Of a stretch of DNA of 64,000 bases, positions 27,077-36,720 are shown in pieces. Source of the stretch: Shewanella sp. Choline-02u-19 (lineage in GTDB: Bacteria; Pseudomonadota; Gammaproteobacteria; Enterobacterales; Shewanellaceae); NCBI RefSeq assembly GCF_002836205.1, contig NZ_PJBE01000013.1, forward strand, positions 1,798,001 to 1,862,000, in the 5' to 3' direction. Both the position numbers and the translations under genes were made by a program. Each line of letters begins with the position of its first letter. Within the stretch, counting starts at the first letter, position 1. Under the pieces are notes generated by a model that saw only the letters and a program-made list of their open reading frames with translations, did no database searches and was not told the origin of the DNA.

Positions 27077-27556
27077 TTAAAGGCTATATTCAGTGACTTT
27101 GGCGATATACTCACTAAAACCTTGATAATATTTATCACCTTTTAACAGTGTTGTAGAAAAATATGTTGGTTCATCATTCTTCAGATGTTTCTCAACATTG
27201 TCAGTTAGGTTCTTCAGTCCATTAACGCTATATATATAGTAGGATTTAGTTTCATACAATCCCATTTCAACAGCTTCTTTATCAGTCACTCTCTTTATTA
27301 ATACGTACTCAGACATATATTCGGTAGCTTCGGTGATATCTTCAAAAGAATCGGACACAGTAGCCACATATATGTTGTTATTAATTTCAACTTGCTCAAG
27401 CTGATTCATCTCTTTATTAAAGATAGTCAAATCATGTTTGTTATTATTAAGGCTTGCTGCTGACGAAGATAAAGAGACAAAAGCGAGTAAAGCAATTGAT
27501 GCTGAACGGATAACTTTTTGATTCATAATACTAGAGTTATTAATAAGTGTTTTCAT
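27077..27556 (-). CDS. Secreted protein, unknown function
   Basis: 159 residues after choosing the ATG with AGGAA 5 bases upstream; a longer frame from 27652 would place 32 odd residues before the signal. The signal peptide is VIRSASIALLAFVSLSSSAA. The mature part is acidic and polar with no cysteines or recognisable motif (ATEYMSEYVLIKRVTDKEAV, FSEYIAKVTEY). It is next to the 26662 gene on the same strand, with 76 bases between. It could be part of the CadC-like regulator neighbourhood; no function is proposed. Confidence 0.6.
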   Translation of the reverse strand: MKTLINNSSIMNQKVIRSASIALLAFVSLSSSAASLNNNKHDLTIFNKEMNQLEQVEINNNIYVATVSDSFEDITEATEYMSEYVLIKRVTDKEAVEMGLYETKSYYIYSVNGLKNLTDNVEKHLKNDEPTYFSTTLLKGDKYYQGFSEYIAKVTEYSL

Positions 27557-27903
27557 GGTAATTCCTAAAAGTGAATAACTAACCCTTGTTAGCTTGGGAA
27601 GAATTTTAGGCCATTGAGCGTACGATACATCAAGCAAGTATAAACAATACATAAAACTTGAATTTTATATATCAAGTTACTGTATATAAAGGACTTAACC
27701 AACAGGCATGGTCATCATACAGATGCAGTAATATTTTTCTTTACGTAGATTCCACATGACCAACAATCAATCAATATATCTTTTATGAAACCGTTATTTT
27801 TTGCTTATTTCTTTATCTGATAACAGCGTTAACCTAGCGTCAAGTTATGAGTCTATTGATTAATAGATGCGTTATCGACACCCTTTATATAAGCGAGAAC
27901 ACA
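27557..27903. other. Divergent intergenic region upstream of the second RND pump
   Basis: 347 bases between divergent genes. A palindrome, AACTTGA-N10-TCAAGTT, lies at 27655-27678 in very AT-rich sequence and may be an operator. No gene or RNA was recognised. Confidence 0.45.
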
Positions 27904-29067
27904 ATGTCTAAGAAAGCTACCCTTATCAGTGCAGCATCTATGCTCACTATTATTGTTGTTGTATTTGGTTTTAACTCATTTAAACAACATATGATTAAAG
28001 CTAAACTTGCAGCCTACAAGCCAGCTCCAGCTGCGGTAACCTCTTTCACTGTAAAAAGTAATGACTGGAAGCAAAATATTGCTGCAGTTGGTCATATTAC
28101 AGCCGACCAACAAGTTAATATTACTCCACAACTATCAGGGCAAATACGCAGTATATCCTTTAGCTCTGGCGACATAGTAAAGCAAGGCAGCGTGTTACTT
28201 CAATTAGACGACCGACTATTACAAGCTAATGCAAAAACAAGCATTGCTAATTTAAAATTATCGCAAATAGAATATAAGCGTCAATTAAAATTACTAAAAA
28301 CTCACAGCACATCGCAAGATTCCGTTGATACTGCTGCAGCAACGCTAGCAACAAGCCAAGCAGACGTCGAATATATTAAAACGCAAATAGATTTTATGCA
28401 GGTTAAAGCACCATTCTCTGGCCGAGTCGGCATTAGACAAGTGAATAAAGGAGACTTTATTCAGCCAGGAACGACCGTGGTCGAGCTACAAAATTTGGAC
28501 GAGCAATATATCGACTTTTCAATACCTGAAATACAGCTCGCCAATGTTGCTTTGGGTCAAACAGTGACCTTCAGCACCGATACCTATAAAGGTCAGAATT
28601 TCGTGGCTCGCATTTCGGCTATCCAACCTTCAGTCGATAGCCAATCACATAACTTGGATATCCGTGCAAAAGTAGATCAGAGCGAGAATACCAAGAAGGT
28701 TTCATTTATCTCAGGTATGTATATCGAAGCCAGTATTGATACTGCAATTGAGATAGCTGTCATCCCAGTACCCAATATCGCGGTGACTTATTCACTTTAT
28801 GGTGATGCGGTATATGTATTAAAAGCGGGCTCGAAAATCGTCAGTAAAGAGAATGATAAGTTATTTGAATACAAGGTTGAGCGACGATCAGTAACAACCG
28901 GTGGCGAACGAAACGGTCTAGTCGGTGTGACATCAGGACTAAAAGCCGGAGAGCTAATCATTACATCCAATACACAGTCTTTAAAAGATGGAGCGCAGGT
29001 ACTAGTAAACAACAGCCGCCCATTCACTCAAACAGCATCAACGACTGCTAACAAAGGCGAGAAATAA
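27904..29067 (+). CDS. RND efflux periplasmic adaptor (membrane fusion protein)
   Basis: Adaptor of about 387 residues with an N-terminal membrane anchor/signal (LISAASMLTIIVVVFGFNSF). Lipoyl halves are ITPQLSGQIRSISFSSGDIVKQGSVLLQLDD and VKAPFSGRVGIRQVNKGDFIQPG, separated by a helical hairpin (about residues 100-165). Unlike the first adaptor in the window it is not a lipoprotein. The ATG at 27904 is preferred; an upstream ATG at 27847 adds 19 residues before the hydrophobic segment. The permease follows 4 bases after the stop. No outer-membrane factor is nearby. Confidence 0.92.
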   Translation: MSKKATLISAASMLTIIVVVFGFNSFKQHMIKAKLAAYKPAPAAVTSFTVKSNDWKQNIAAVGHITADQQVNITPQLSGQIRSISFSSGDIVKQGSVLLQLDDRLLQANAKTSIANLKLSQIEYKRQLKLLKTHSTSQDSVDTAAATLATSQADVEYIKTQIDFMQVKAPFSGRVGIRQVNKGDFIQPGTTVVELQNLDEQYIDFSIPEIQLANVALGQTVTFSTDTYKGQNFVARISAIQPSVDSQSHNLDIRAKVDQSENTKKVSFISGMYIEASIDTAIEIAVIPVPNIAVTYSLYGDAVYVLKAGSKIVSKENDKLFEYKVERRSVTTGGERNGLVGVTSGLKAGELIITSNTQSLKDGAQVLVNNSRPFTQTASTTANKGEK

Positions 29068-29071
29068 TAAG

Positions 29072-32000
29072 ATGAAATTTACCGACCTATTTATTAAGCG
29101 CCCAGTGCTGGCTACAGTATTAAGCCTGATGTTACTCGTGTTAGGCCTTAAAGCCTTTGGCATGATGCAAGTAAGACAATACCCAGAGCTAGAAACGGGT
29201 GTTATTACCATTACCACTCAATACCCAGGTGCCAGTGCATCAAGTGTACAAGGTTATGTCACTCAGCCATTGCAAGCGCAAATAGCGCAAACGGCAGGTA
29301 TTGACTATATGACTTCAGACAGTAGCTTGGGCAAATCACTTATCACAGTATATTTAAAACTAGATTACCCGTCAGATAAAGCACTAACAGAGATACTGTC
29401 ATTGGTACAACAAGTTAAGTACCGTCTGCCTGCAGGCGTATTGGACCCTAGTATTTTAAAATCGACGTCACAATCACCGATCCTTTATTTGTCATTTTCC
29501 AGTGACACATTAGCGACCGAGCAGATCTCTGATTACATTAGCCGTGTCGTTAAGCCGACTATCTCAACCGTCAGCGGCGTATCGAAAACAGATATCCTAG
29601 GTCAGCGTGATTTTGCGATGCGAATTTGGTTAAATCCAACCAAAATGGCTGCCTTTGGGATCACAGCTGCTGATGTACAGAATGCTATTAAAGGCAACAA
29701 TGCGGTAAGTGCTGCAGGTAAAGTGAAAGACCAGTTTATAGAAGTCGATATTAATGCGCATACTGACGCATCGTCTGTCGCTGAATTTAAGCACATAGCA
29801 TTAAAAGCGAGTGATGGTCGCCTGATCCATATGGAAGATGTTGCAACAGTAGAGCTAGGTGCCAATAGTTATGATTCAGTGGTTAACTTTAATGGTAAGC
29901 CAGCCGTACTGACTGCAATAAGCAACACATCGAACTCAAATCCACTGACTGTGGCTGCCGATGTTTATACTGTTTTACCGAGCATTATTGATAGTTTGCC
30001 TGCTGGAATGAAAGCGGATGTCGTTTATGACTCAACCAAATATATTCAGACTTCGATAGATGAGGTGGCAAAAACACTGATGGAAGCTGCTCTTATCGTG
30101 GTTATTGTCATCTTTGCATTCCTAGGTTCGATGCGTGCAATGATGATCCCGTTAGTGACGATACCACTGTCTCTTATTGGCTCCATGTTTTTTATGCTGG
30201 CAATGGGTTTTAGTATTAATATTTTGACGCTATTGGCTATGGTATTAGCCATTTCACTGGTTGTTGATGATGCCATTGTTGTGGTTGAAAACACCTTCCG
30301 TCACTTGGAAGATGGCACAGACCCTGTCAAAGCAGCCATTATTAGTGCCCGTGAAATCGCAGGCCCAGTATTCGCTATGACAATTACCTTGGCTGCAGTG
30401 TATGCCCCAATTGGTTTCATGGGCGGCTTGACCGGTAAGTTGTTTACCGAGTTTGCATTTACCCTGGTAGGTGCCGTGCTTATCTCAGGATTTTTAGCAC
30501 TGACTTTAACGCCGATGATGTGTTCAAAAGTATTATCGCAAAAGACGCTTGAAGGAAAGCTGGTTAAAAAGATTGATGGCGTTATTGAAGTTGTCACTCA
30601 ACATTACACTCGAATGCTGAATGTCGTCATCGATAACCGTAAGTTGGTATGGCCATTTGCCGCAACCATTTTGATAGCATTGGTATTTATGTTTACTCAT
30701 ACCGCTTCAGAGCTTGCGCCACAGGAAGATCAAGGCGTGATGATCATGATGGGTAAAGGTCCAACAACCTCTAATACTAATTACTTGAACCACTTTACCC
30801 AACCATTAACGCAGCTTGTTGATACGTATCTAGAAAAAGATATGGATATGATGGTGAATGGTTACCAAAATGACCAAACATTCTTTGGCCTTGCAGTACT
30901 CAAAGACTGGAGTGAACGTGATGCCTCAGCAAAAGATATCATGACCCGTTTCCAAAGTGACATTAAGACCATTCCAGGCCTGCAAGTTTATACTTTCTCG
31001 CCACCAGATTTACCTGGAACAGCGCAAGGTTTGCCGTTTCAAATGATCTTAAAAACACCGACGGGTACCTATAAAGATCTGTATCAGTACGCTGAAAAAA
31101 TGAAAGATTACGCAATCAAGAGCGGAAAATTCATCTATGTTCAGAATGATTTAGACTTTAGTAAGCCACAGATTGAAGTCAGTATTGATCGCGACAAAGC
31201 CGCATTAATGAATGTTGATACGCAACAAATTGGTTTAGTGTTATCACGTTATTTAAGTGAAGGTTTCGTCAACTACTTTGCCTTGAACGAACGCAGCTAT
31301 CAGGTCATTACTCAAGTACCACAAGATGACCGCCGAATTGCAAAAGACTTAACGCAGTACTACGTCAAATCAGCAAATGAACAGATGGTGTCATTAGCGT
31401 CATTAGTCACCATTACCAAGAGTGTTCAACCATCAGCGGTTGATCAGTTCCAGCAACTAAACAGCGCGATGATTGAAGCTAAAATGATGCCTGGAGTCAG
31501 TATTGGTGAAGCCTATACTGTGATGGCTGAAGCTGCAGAGCAAATATTACCTAAGTCGTATAGCACAGATGCTTCTGGGCAGCTGCGTCAGTTCTTAGAT
31601 GAAGGTTCATCACTAATAGCGACATTCTTCTTAGCTATTATTATTATTTACTTAGTATTAGCTGCGCAGTTTGAAAGTTTTCGTGACCCACTTGTCGTAT
31701 TGACCAGTGTGCCACTGTCTATTTTTGGTGCCATGATCCCATTGTACTTAGGTCTTGATACCTTAAATATCTATACCGAGGTCGGTCTGGTTACCTTAAT
31801 CGGCCTCATCAGTAAGCACGGGATCTTGATTGTTGAGTTTGCTAACCAACTTCAAGCTGAAAATGGTTACAGTAAACGCGAAGCTGCCGTTAAAGCTGCT
31901 GCAGTGCGACTCAGACCAGTATTGATGACAACTGCCGCCATGGTCATTGGTGTAGTACCTTTGTTAGTTGCTGTTGGCGCTGGCGCAGAAAGTCGTTTTG

Positions 32001-32155
32001 CCATTGGTTTGGTGATCACCGTCGGTATGTCAATTGGTACCTTGTTTACATTGTTTGTATTGCCAACGGTTTATACCTTCTTGGCACAAGACCATAGACA
32101 AGACATTGAAGTGACAGACCAAAGTAACCCTGCGAAAACAGACGCTACAGCGTAG
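29072..32155 (+). CDS. RND multidrug efflux permease, HAE1-type
   Basis: 1027-residue AcrB-type proton antiporter. It keeps the full relay: Asp-Asp in TM4 (SLVVDDAIVVVEN), Lys in TM10 (GLISKHGILIVEF) and Arg in RLRPVLMTTAAMV. TM1 (LATVLSLMLLVLGLKAFG) and the two porter/docking repeats are complete. It is an operon with the adaptor 4 bases upstream. This composition differs from the tandem permeases at 3.5-9.8 kb, which lack the second Asp and the Lys. Substrates are likely hydrophobic drugs or detergents by family, not shown by sequence. Confidence 0.94.
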   Translation: MKFTDLFIKRPVLATVLSLMLLVLGLKAFGMMQVRQYPELETGVITITTQYPGASASSVQGYVTQPLQAQIAQTAGIDYMTSDSSLGKSLITVYLKLDYPSDKALTEILSLVQQVKYRLPAGVLDPSILKSTSQSPILYLSFSSDTLATEQISDYISRVVKPTISTVSGVSKTDILGQRDFAMRIWLNPTKMAAFGITAADVQNAIKGNNAVSAAGKVKDQFIEVDINAHTDASSVAEFKHIALKASDGRLIHMEDVATVELGANSYDSVVNFNGKPAVLTAISNTSNSNPLTVAADVYTVLPSIIDSLPAGMKADVVYDSTKYIQTSIDEVAKTLMEAALIVVIVIFAFLGSMRAMMIPLVTIPLSLIGSMFFMLAMGFSINILTLLAMVLAISLVVDDAIVVVENTFRHLEDGTDPVKAAIISAREIAGPVFAMTITLAAVYAPIGFMGGLTGKLFTEFAFTLVGAVLISGFLALTLTPMMCSKVLSQKTLEGKLVKKIDGVIEVVTQHYTRMLNVVIDNRKLVWPFAATILIALVFMFTHTASELAPQEDQGVMIMMGKGPTTSNTNYLNHFTQPLTQLVDTYLEKDMDMMVNGYQNDQTFFGLAVLKDWSERDASAKDIMTRFQSDIKTIPGLQVYTFSPPDLPGTAQGLPFQMILKTPTGTYKDLYQYAEKMKDYAIKSGKFIYVQNDLDFSKPQIEVSIDRDKAALMNVDTQQIGLVLSRYLSEGFVNYFALNERSYQVITQVPQDDRRIAKDLTQYYVKSANEQMVSLASLVTITKSVQPSAVDQFQQLNSAMIEAKMMPGVSIGEAYTVMAEAAEQILPKSYSTDASGQLRQFLDEGSSLIATFFLAIIIIYLVLAAQFESFRDPLVVLTSVPLSIFGAMIPLYLGLDTLNIYTEVGLVTLIGLISKHGILIVEFANQLQAENGYSKREAAVKAAAVRLRPVLMTTAAMVIGVVPLLVAVGAGAESRFAIGLVITVGMSIGTLFTLFVLPTVYTFLAQDHRQDIEVTDQSNPAKTDATA

Positions 32156-32211
32156 ATAAAGTCTTAGGAAGATGATCTCAGTGCGACCTTAATAAGTAAG
32201 GTCAAACCAAT

Positions 32212-32240
32212 AAAGCCTAGAGCCTTGCTCTAGGCTTTTT
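32212..32240 (+). terminator. Terminator of the second RND operon
   Basis: 12-bp stem AAAGCCTAGAGC/GCTCTAGGCTTT with a 3-base loop and T run. Confidence 0.9.
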
Positions 32241-32419
32241 GCTATTCAAACAATGGTTGCATTAAACAATGAGTTGAAGCTTAGTAATTCGATAAGTCAG
32301 CCCATAAATACACAAGCTAAGTAAGCAGTAAATGCTATCTGATCTAGAAATTGATTTTGACCTATAAACCCGAACTGACTATGGAATCGGCCTAATAAGA
32401 ATAACAATATAGAGAGGAT

Positions 32420-32441
32420 GTCACTTCTCTACAGAAGTGAC
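32420..32441. repeat. Perfect 9-bp inverted repeat before small secreted-protein gene
   Basis: GTCACTTCT-CTAC-AGAAGTGAC, a compact hairpin ending 10 bases before the ATG at 32452 and covering the alternative GTG start at 32437. Confidence 0.65.
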
Positions 32442-32451
32442 TAACACAGCC

Positions 32452-32703
32452 ATGCCATCATTATCATTCAAACCCGCGTTACTGGCTGTTTTACTGCTAT
32501 TTGGACTACTACAATTTGGGCTGATGCCATCAGTACAAGCGGCAGGATCTTTTTATGCAACTCAAGCCTTACAATCTCAATCCCCACAAGCATTCGCCCT
32601 GCAACCTGAAGCTCAAACATTTGTATTAGCTGCTCAATCTAAAACAATTGCAGATGCCAACAAATTAGTTAAGCTCATCTTGGCTGATGGTAATCGATAT
32701 TAA
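32452..32703 (+). CDS. Small secreted protein, unknown function
   Basis: About 83 residues: a hydrophobic signal peptide (ALLAVLLLFGLLQFGLMPSVQAA) followed by a short Ala/Gln-rich mature part (YATQALQSQSPQAFALQPEAQ) and a helical end (KTIADANKLVKLILADGNRY). No family is recognised. Neither the ATG at 32452 nor a GTG at 32437 has a good ribosome site, and a perfect hairpin covers the region just upstream, so translation may be controlled by RNA structure. It is convergent with proA. Confidence 0.5.
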   Translation: MPSLSFKPALLAVLLLFGLLQFGLMPSVQAAGSFYATQALQSQSPQAFALQPEAQTFVLAAQSKTIADANKLVKLILADGNRY

Positions 32704-32869
32704 ATCACCTGATTATATGTGTATTAGTCAGCGGGCAAAAACCGTGGATATCGCCTATAGAATGCCCGCCAGCGGACCCGATGGCTGGCACCAATAATTA
32801 CTGTAGTGGGTAAAACATCACGGCATGCCGGCCTAAGTACTAAAACCTAAAGAACTAACACCTAAAGAG

Positions 32870-34117
32870 CTAAGTTCTGATTTGGCCATTCCCCTCAACC
32901 AGATATTTTTCTGCGGTTAAAGACTCTAATCCCATGGGGCCATAAGCATGTAATTTTGTGGTTGCGATACCAATTTCAGCACCTAAACCAAGTTCACTGC
33001 CATCTGAAAAACGTGAAGAGGTATTTATCATCACCACAGAAGCGTCAACACATTGTTGAAACTTCAGTGCTCGTTGTCTGTTCTCAGTACAAATCACTTC
33101 TGTATGATGACTGCCAAAGCGATGAATATGCTCTAACGCTCCTTCCATTTCATCAACCACTTTTATGGCAATTTCTAAGCTTAAATATTCCTGGCCAAAA
33201 TCTGCATCATTAAGTAAATTTGCCGACTCAAAAAATGTAAGACTTTGCTGACACGCATTGATGCGGACATCATGTAACTTAAGCGCTTTGGCAACTAAAG
33301 GCATAAAATCATTAAGGATGGCTTTATGCACAATCAGTCCCTCTAATGCATTACACACTCCTGTTCGCTGGGTTTTACCATTAAGTAATAAATCTAATGC
33401 TTTTTTAAAATCCGCTTCTTTATCAACGTATAAATGACAAACACCTTTAAAGTGTTGAATCACTGGGATTTTACTATTGTCAGTAACAAAATTAATCAGT
33501 CCTTCACCGCCACGAGGAATAATCACATTGATGTATTCTCTTTGCTGCATTAAATCCATCAGTAAGGCTCTATCAGCATTCGGAATAACAGTAATCAAGG
33601 CTTCTGGTAAATTGAATTTAGCTAATACTTTATGTAATACAGCAGCAATGGCTTTACTGGATCCTAGGGCTTCTTTACCGCCACGTAAAATGACTGCATT
33701 GCCTGATTTAAAACATAATGCCCCCGCATCAGCGGTGACATTGGGGCGCGCCTCATAAATCATGCACACCACGCCCAAAGGTATTCTCATTTTGCTAATT
33801 TTAATGCCGTTTGGTCGAGTGCCCATGTCGCGAATTTGACCCACGGGATCAGGTAAATGGGCAATGGTTTCAATGCCTTCGGCCATGGCTTCAATTCGCT
33901 CAGCATTGAGGGTCAGTCTGTCGATCATCGAATCGGCTAACTGGTGCTCTTTTGCCTGTAATAAATCTGCTTTATTCGCTTCGATAATGGCTGCTTGATT
34001 GTTTCTAATCTCATCAGCCATCTGTTGTAAAATAGTATTTTTCGTTGCTTCAGTCAGTTGCAATAATGCCCGTGCGGCGCGATTTGCATTGGCTGATAAT
34101 GTTGAGATTAAACTCAT
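32870..34117 (-). CDS. proA: Gamma-glutamyl phosphate reductase
   Basis: Second enzyme of proline synthesis: NADPH-dependent reduction of gamma-glutamyl phosphate to glutamate semialdehyde. The aldehyde-dehydrogenase fold has IYEARPNVTADAGALCFKSGNAVILRGGKEA, the catalytic Cys region QRTGVCNALEGL and the C-terminal ASVVMINTSSRFSDGSELGLGAEIGI. The length of 415 residues is normal. The start overlaps the proB stop by 4 bases, so the two are translationally coupled. It is the last gene of the putP-proB-proA operon. Confidence 0.96.
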   Translation of the reverse strand: MSLISTLSANANRAARALLQLTEATKNTILQQMADEIRNNQAAIIEANKADLLQAKEHQLADSMIDRLTLNAERIEAMAEGIETIAHLPDPVGQIRDMGTRPNGIKISKMRIPLGVVCMIYEARPNVTADAGALCFKSGNAVILRGGKEALGSSKAIAAVLHKVLAKFNLPEALITVIPNADRALLMDLMQQREYINVIIPRGGEGLINFVTDNSKIPVIQHFKGVCHLYVDKEADFKKALDLLLNGKTQRTGVCNALEGLIVHKAILNDFMPLVAKALKLHDVRINACQQSLTFFESANLLNDADFGQEYLSLEIAIKVVDEMEGALEHIHRFGSHHTEVICTENRQRALKFQQCVDASVVMINTSSRFSDGSELGLGAEIGIATTKLHAYGPMGLESLTAEKYLVEGNGQIRT

Positions 34118-35214
34118 GCTCTCTCCAAAACGGCTAAATTTATTTGTGAAATGATTGAATTGTTTTGTGGCTGACTACCTGAAGTTATACTGCTATCAGC
34201 TTGCTGCATGAGATAGTTAAGCAAACAACTGCTGTAATTGGATGTCGCTTTCGCCACTTGTGAGCCGTCATAGGTGCGGAGCAAAATGGTATCCCCCACT
34301 GCAAACTCCCCTTTTACCGAAAGAATGCTGGCACTGGTGATAACATCATCATGCTGGCTTAGCGCCGCATGTTGATCTTCAATAACCACCTCACCTCGTT
34401 CGCGCACAGTGTGGGTCATCCAATGTTGCTCTGGTGACATAGGGGTTTTACAAGACACAAAATGCGAACCTGGGTTTTCATCTTGCAACAAGGCGCTAAA
34501 GGCTTGATGATTGAAGCCATTAACAATGTAAGTATCAATGCCATGGGCAACTGCTTTTTCAGCCGCTTCTATTTTGGTTTTCATGCCGCCAGTGCCCATT
34601 GAGCTGGTTGCGCCGCCCGCCATTTGATAAATTGACTCATCAATCACATCAATGGTTTTAATTAATTTAGCATCAGCATGTTGCTGGGGATTTTTATCAA
34701 ACAACCCATCAACGTCGGTACAAAGGATTAAGCCATCAGCCCCCGTCGATGCCGCAACCATAGCAGCGAGATTATCGTTATCACCGACTTTTAACTCTTC
34801 AGAAGTCACCGTATCGTTTTCATTTACGATAGGTAATACCCCATGATCCAATAAGGATTCGATGGTTTCTTTAATGCTGGCATAGCGCTCTTTATTACAT
34901 AAGTCTGCATTGGTAAGAAGAATTTGCGCGGTGGGGAAATCAAATAACTTATCCCATACTGCCATCATATTGGTTTGTCCGGCTGCAGCCATTGCCTTTT
35001 TTAGGGCGATTGACGGTGATTTAATATCAATCCATTGACGACCAGCAGCAACTGAACCTGAAGAAACCAAAATAACTTGCTTACCCTGCTTACGACAACG
35101 AAGTATAAATTGCGCAATACTCAGCAGGTGATGCGAACTACAACCATTGTTTTCAGGGGCAATTAACGCACTACCCACCTTTATCACCAATCGTTGATTG
35201 GATTTAATAGACAT
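34114..35214 (-). CDS. proB: Glutamate 5-kinase with PUA domain
   Basis: First, normally proline-inhibited, step of proline synthesis: ATP-dependent phosphorylation of glutamate. The kinase domain (about residues 1-255) shows VIKVGSALI, ILVSSGSVAAGRQ, IVNENDTVT, GDNDNLAA and GGMKTKIEAAEKAV. The C-terminal PUA domain (about 275-355) contains VKGEFAVGDTILL. The length of 366 residues matches the long enteric form. The start is 9 bases downstream of the putP stop. Whether feedback inhibition is retained cannot be judged by eye. Confidence 0.96.
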   Translation of the reverse strand: MSIKSNQRLVIKVGSALIAPENNGCSSHHLLSIAQFILRCRKQGKQVILVSSGSVAAGRQWIDIKSPSIALKKAMAAAGQTNMMAVWDKLFDFPTAQILLTNADLCNKERYASIKETIESLLDHGVLPIVNENDTVTSEELKVGDNDNLAAMVAASTGADGLILCTDVDGLFDKNPQQHADAKLIKTIDVIDESIYQMAGGATSSMGTGGMKTKIEAAEKAVAHGIDTYIVNGFNHQAFSALLQDENPGSHFVSCKTPMSPEQHWMTHTVRERGEVVIEDQHAALSQHDDVITSASILSVKGEFAVGDTILLRTYDGSQVAKATSNYSSCLLNYLMQQADSSITSGSQPQNNSIISQINLAVLERA

Positions 35215-35223
35215 GAGTAGACC

Positions 35224-36720
35224 TTATGATAATTGTTGAATTAATTGATGATTAACATCTTTAAATGTTTTTTGAACTTCAGCAGATGGTGCTTTGGTCA
35301 TTAAACTCACTAACCAAATCGATACTGCACTAATGATAAAACCTGGCAACATTTCATAAATCACACTGCTTAAGGTTTCGCCATTGGCCAACACGGGAGC
35401 AAAAATCCAAAATAGAACCGTAACTGTACCAGTAATAATGCCGGCTAATGCACCTTCGTAGGTTACTTTTTGCCATAACAAACTGAATAAAATCAGTGGC
35501 CCAAATGCTGCCCCAAATCCGGCCCAAGCATTACTTACGATAGATAAAATGCTACTCGATGGATTCATTGCGATAAAAGAGGCCACAACAGCAACACCAA
35601 ATACGCAAAGTCGGCCAATATTCACTGCCGTTTTATCGGATACTGCTTTTTTGCTGTAGGCACGATAGATATCTTCTGTTAGTGAACTTGAAGAAACCAG
35701 CAATTGCGATGAAATTGTACTCATCACCGCTGCTAAAATTGCCGCTAGTAAAAAGCCACCAATTAAAGGATGAAACAACACTTCAGAAAAGAAAATAAAA
35801 ATAGTTTCAGGATCGGCGAGTGTAACTTCAAATTTTCGAGTATAAGCCACCCCCGTCAAGCCTGTCGCTAATGCGCCAATGATGGTGACTATCATCCAAC
35901 TCATACCGATACGTCGAGCTTTTTTAATATTTTTAACTGAGTCTATGGCCATAAACCTAACAATAATATGAGGCTGACCAAAATAGCCAAGTCCCCATGC
36001 CAAGCTAGACAGTAAAGAAACCATGGTTAAATCAGATAAGCTTTCACTAAAGGAAGGAATCGTCTCAAGAGAATAGCTCATCATACTTGATGGACTATCA
36101 AAATTCGTGTAAGCAACAGCAGGGACTAAAATGAGTGCGATAAACATAATCACACCTTGTACAAAGTCAGTCATGCTTACGGCTAAAAAGCCCCCCATCA
36201 AGGTATAAGCAACCACCACCAGCATGGTAATCACCACACCGGTTTGATAGTTCATTGCAAACGCGGTTTCAAATAACTTACCACCACCGACAAGACCTGC
36301 AGAGGTATATAAGGTGAAAAATATGATGATGACGACAGCTGAAATCAGACGAATAACGCCATTTTCTTTATCGAACCGTTTACCAAAGAAATCTGGCAGA
36401 GTTAAAGAGTCATTGGTTGTTTCTGTGTACAAACGCAATTTAGGCGCAACAAGTTTGTAGTTTGCCCATGCGCCAACCACTAAGCCTAGTGCAACCCAAA
36501 TAGTATCAAAACCTGAAACAAAAATGGCGCCGGGTAAACCCATTAGCATCCAACCACTCATATCAGATGCACCTGCAGATAATGCAGTCACTTGAGGACT
36601 CACTTGTCTGCCACCCAACATATATTCGGAAAGATTTGAAGTAGATGTTTTAGCGGCATAGATACCGATACCTAACATGAGTACAAAATAAATCCCTAAT
36701 GAAAGATAGGTATATTCCAT
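35224..36720 (-). CDS. putP: Sodium/proline symporter
   Basis: SSS-family Na+/proline cotransporter of 498 residues with about 13 helices. Diagnostic blocks are GGRQVSPQVTALSAGASDMSGW, LGYFGQPHIIVRFMAI and SSQLLVSSSSLTEDIYR, which contains the conserved sodium and substrate site serines. The ATG overlaps the stop of an upstream 54-codon ORF (TAATG). Downstream, proB starts 9 bases after its stop. Uptake joined to biosynthesis, rather than to putA, suggests proline accumulation for osmotic balance rather than catabolism; this is inference from context. Confidence 0.93.
   Translation of the reverse strand: MEYTYLSLGIYFVLMLGIGIYAAKTSTSNLSEYMLGGRQVSPQVTALSAGASDMSGWMLMGLPGAIFVSGFDTIWVALGLVVGAWANYKLVAPKLRLYTETTNDSLTLPDFFGKRFDKENGVIRLISAVVIIIFFTLYTSAGLVGGGKLFETAFAMNYQTGVVITMLVVVAYTLMGGFLAVSMTDFVQGVIMFIALILVPAVAYTNFDSPSSMMSYSLETIPSFSESLSDLTMVSLLSSLAWGLGYFGQPHIIVRFMAIDSVKNIKKARRIGMSWMIVTIIGALATGLTGVAYTRKFEVTLADPETIFIFFSEVLFHPLIGGFLLAAILAAVMSTISSQLLVSSSSLTEDIYRAYSKKAVSDKTAVNIGRLCVFGVAVVASFIAMNPSSSILSIVSNAWAGFGAAFGPLILFSLLWQKVTYEGALAGIITGTVTVLFWIFAPVLANGETLSSVIYEMLPGFIISAVSIWLVSLMTKAPSAEVQKTFKDVNHQLIQQLS

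Noticed and set aside
32846..32873. Two tandem CCTAAAGA(A/G)CTAA units at the proA 3' end
   Set aside because: Only two short units, one overlapping the stop codon; no sign of a functional repeat.
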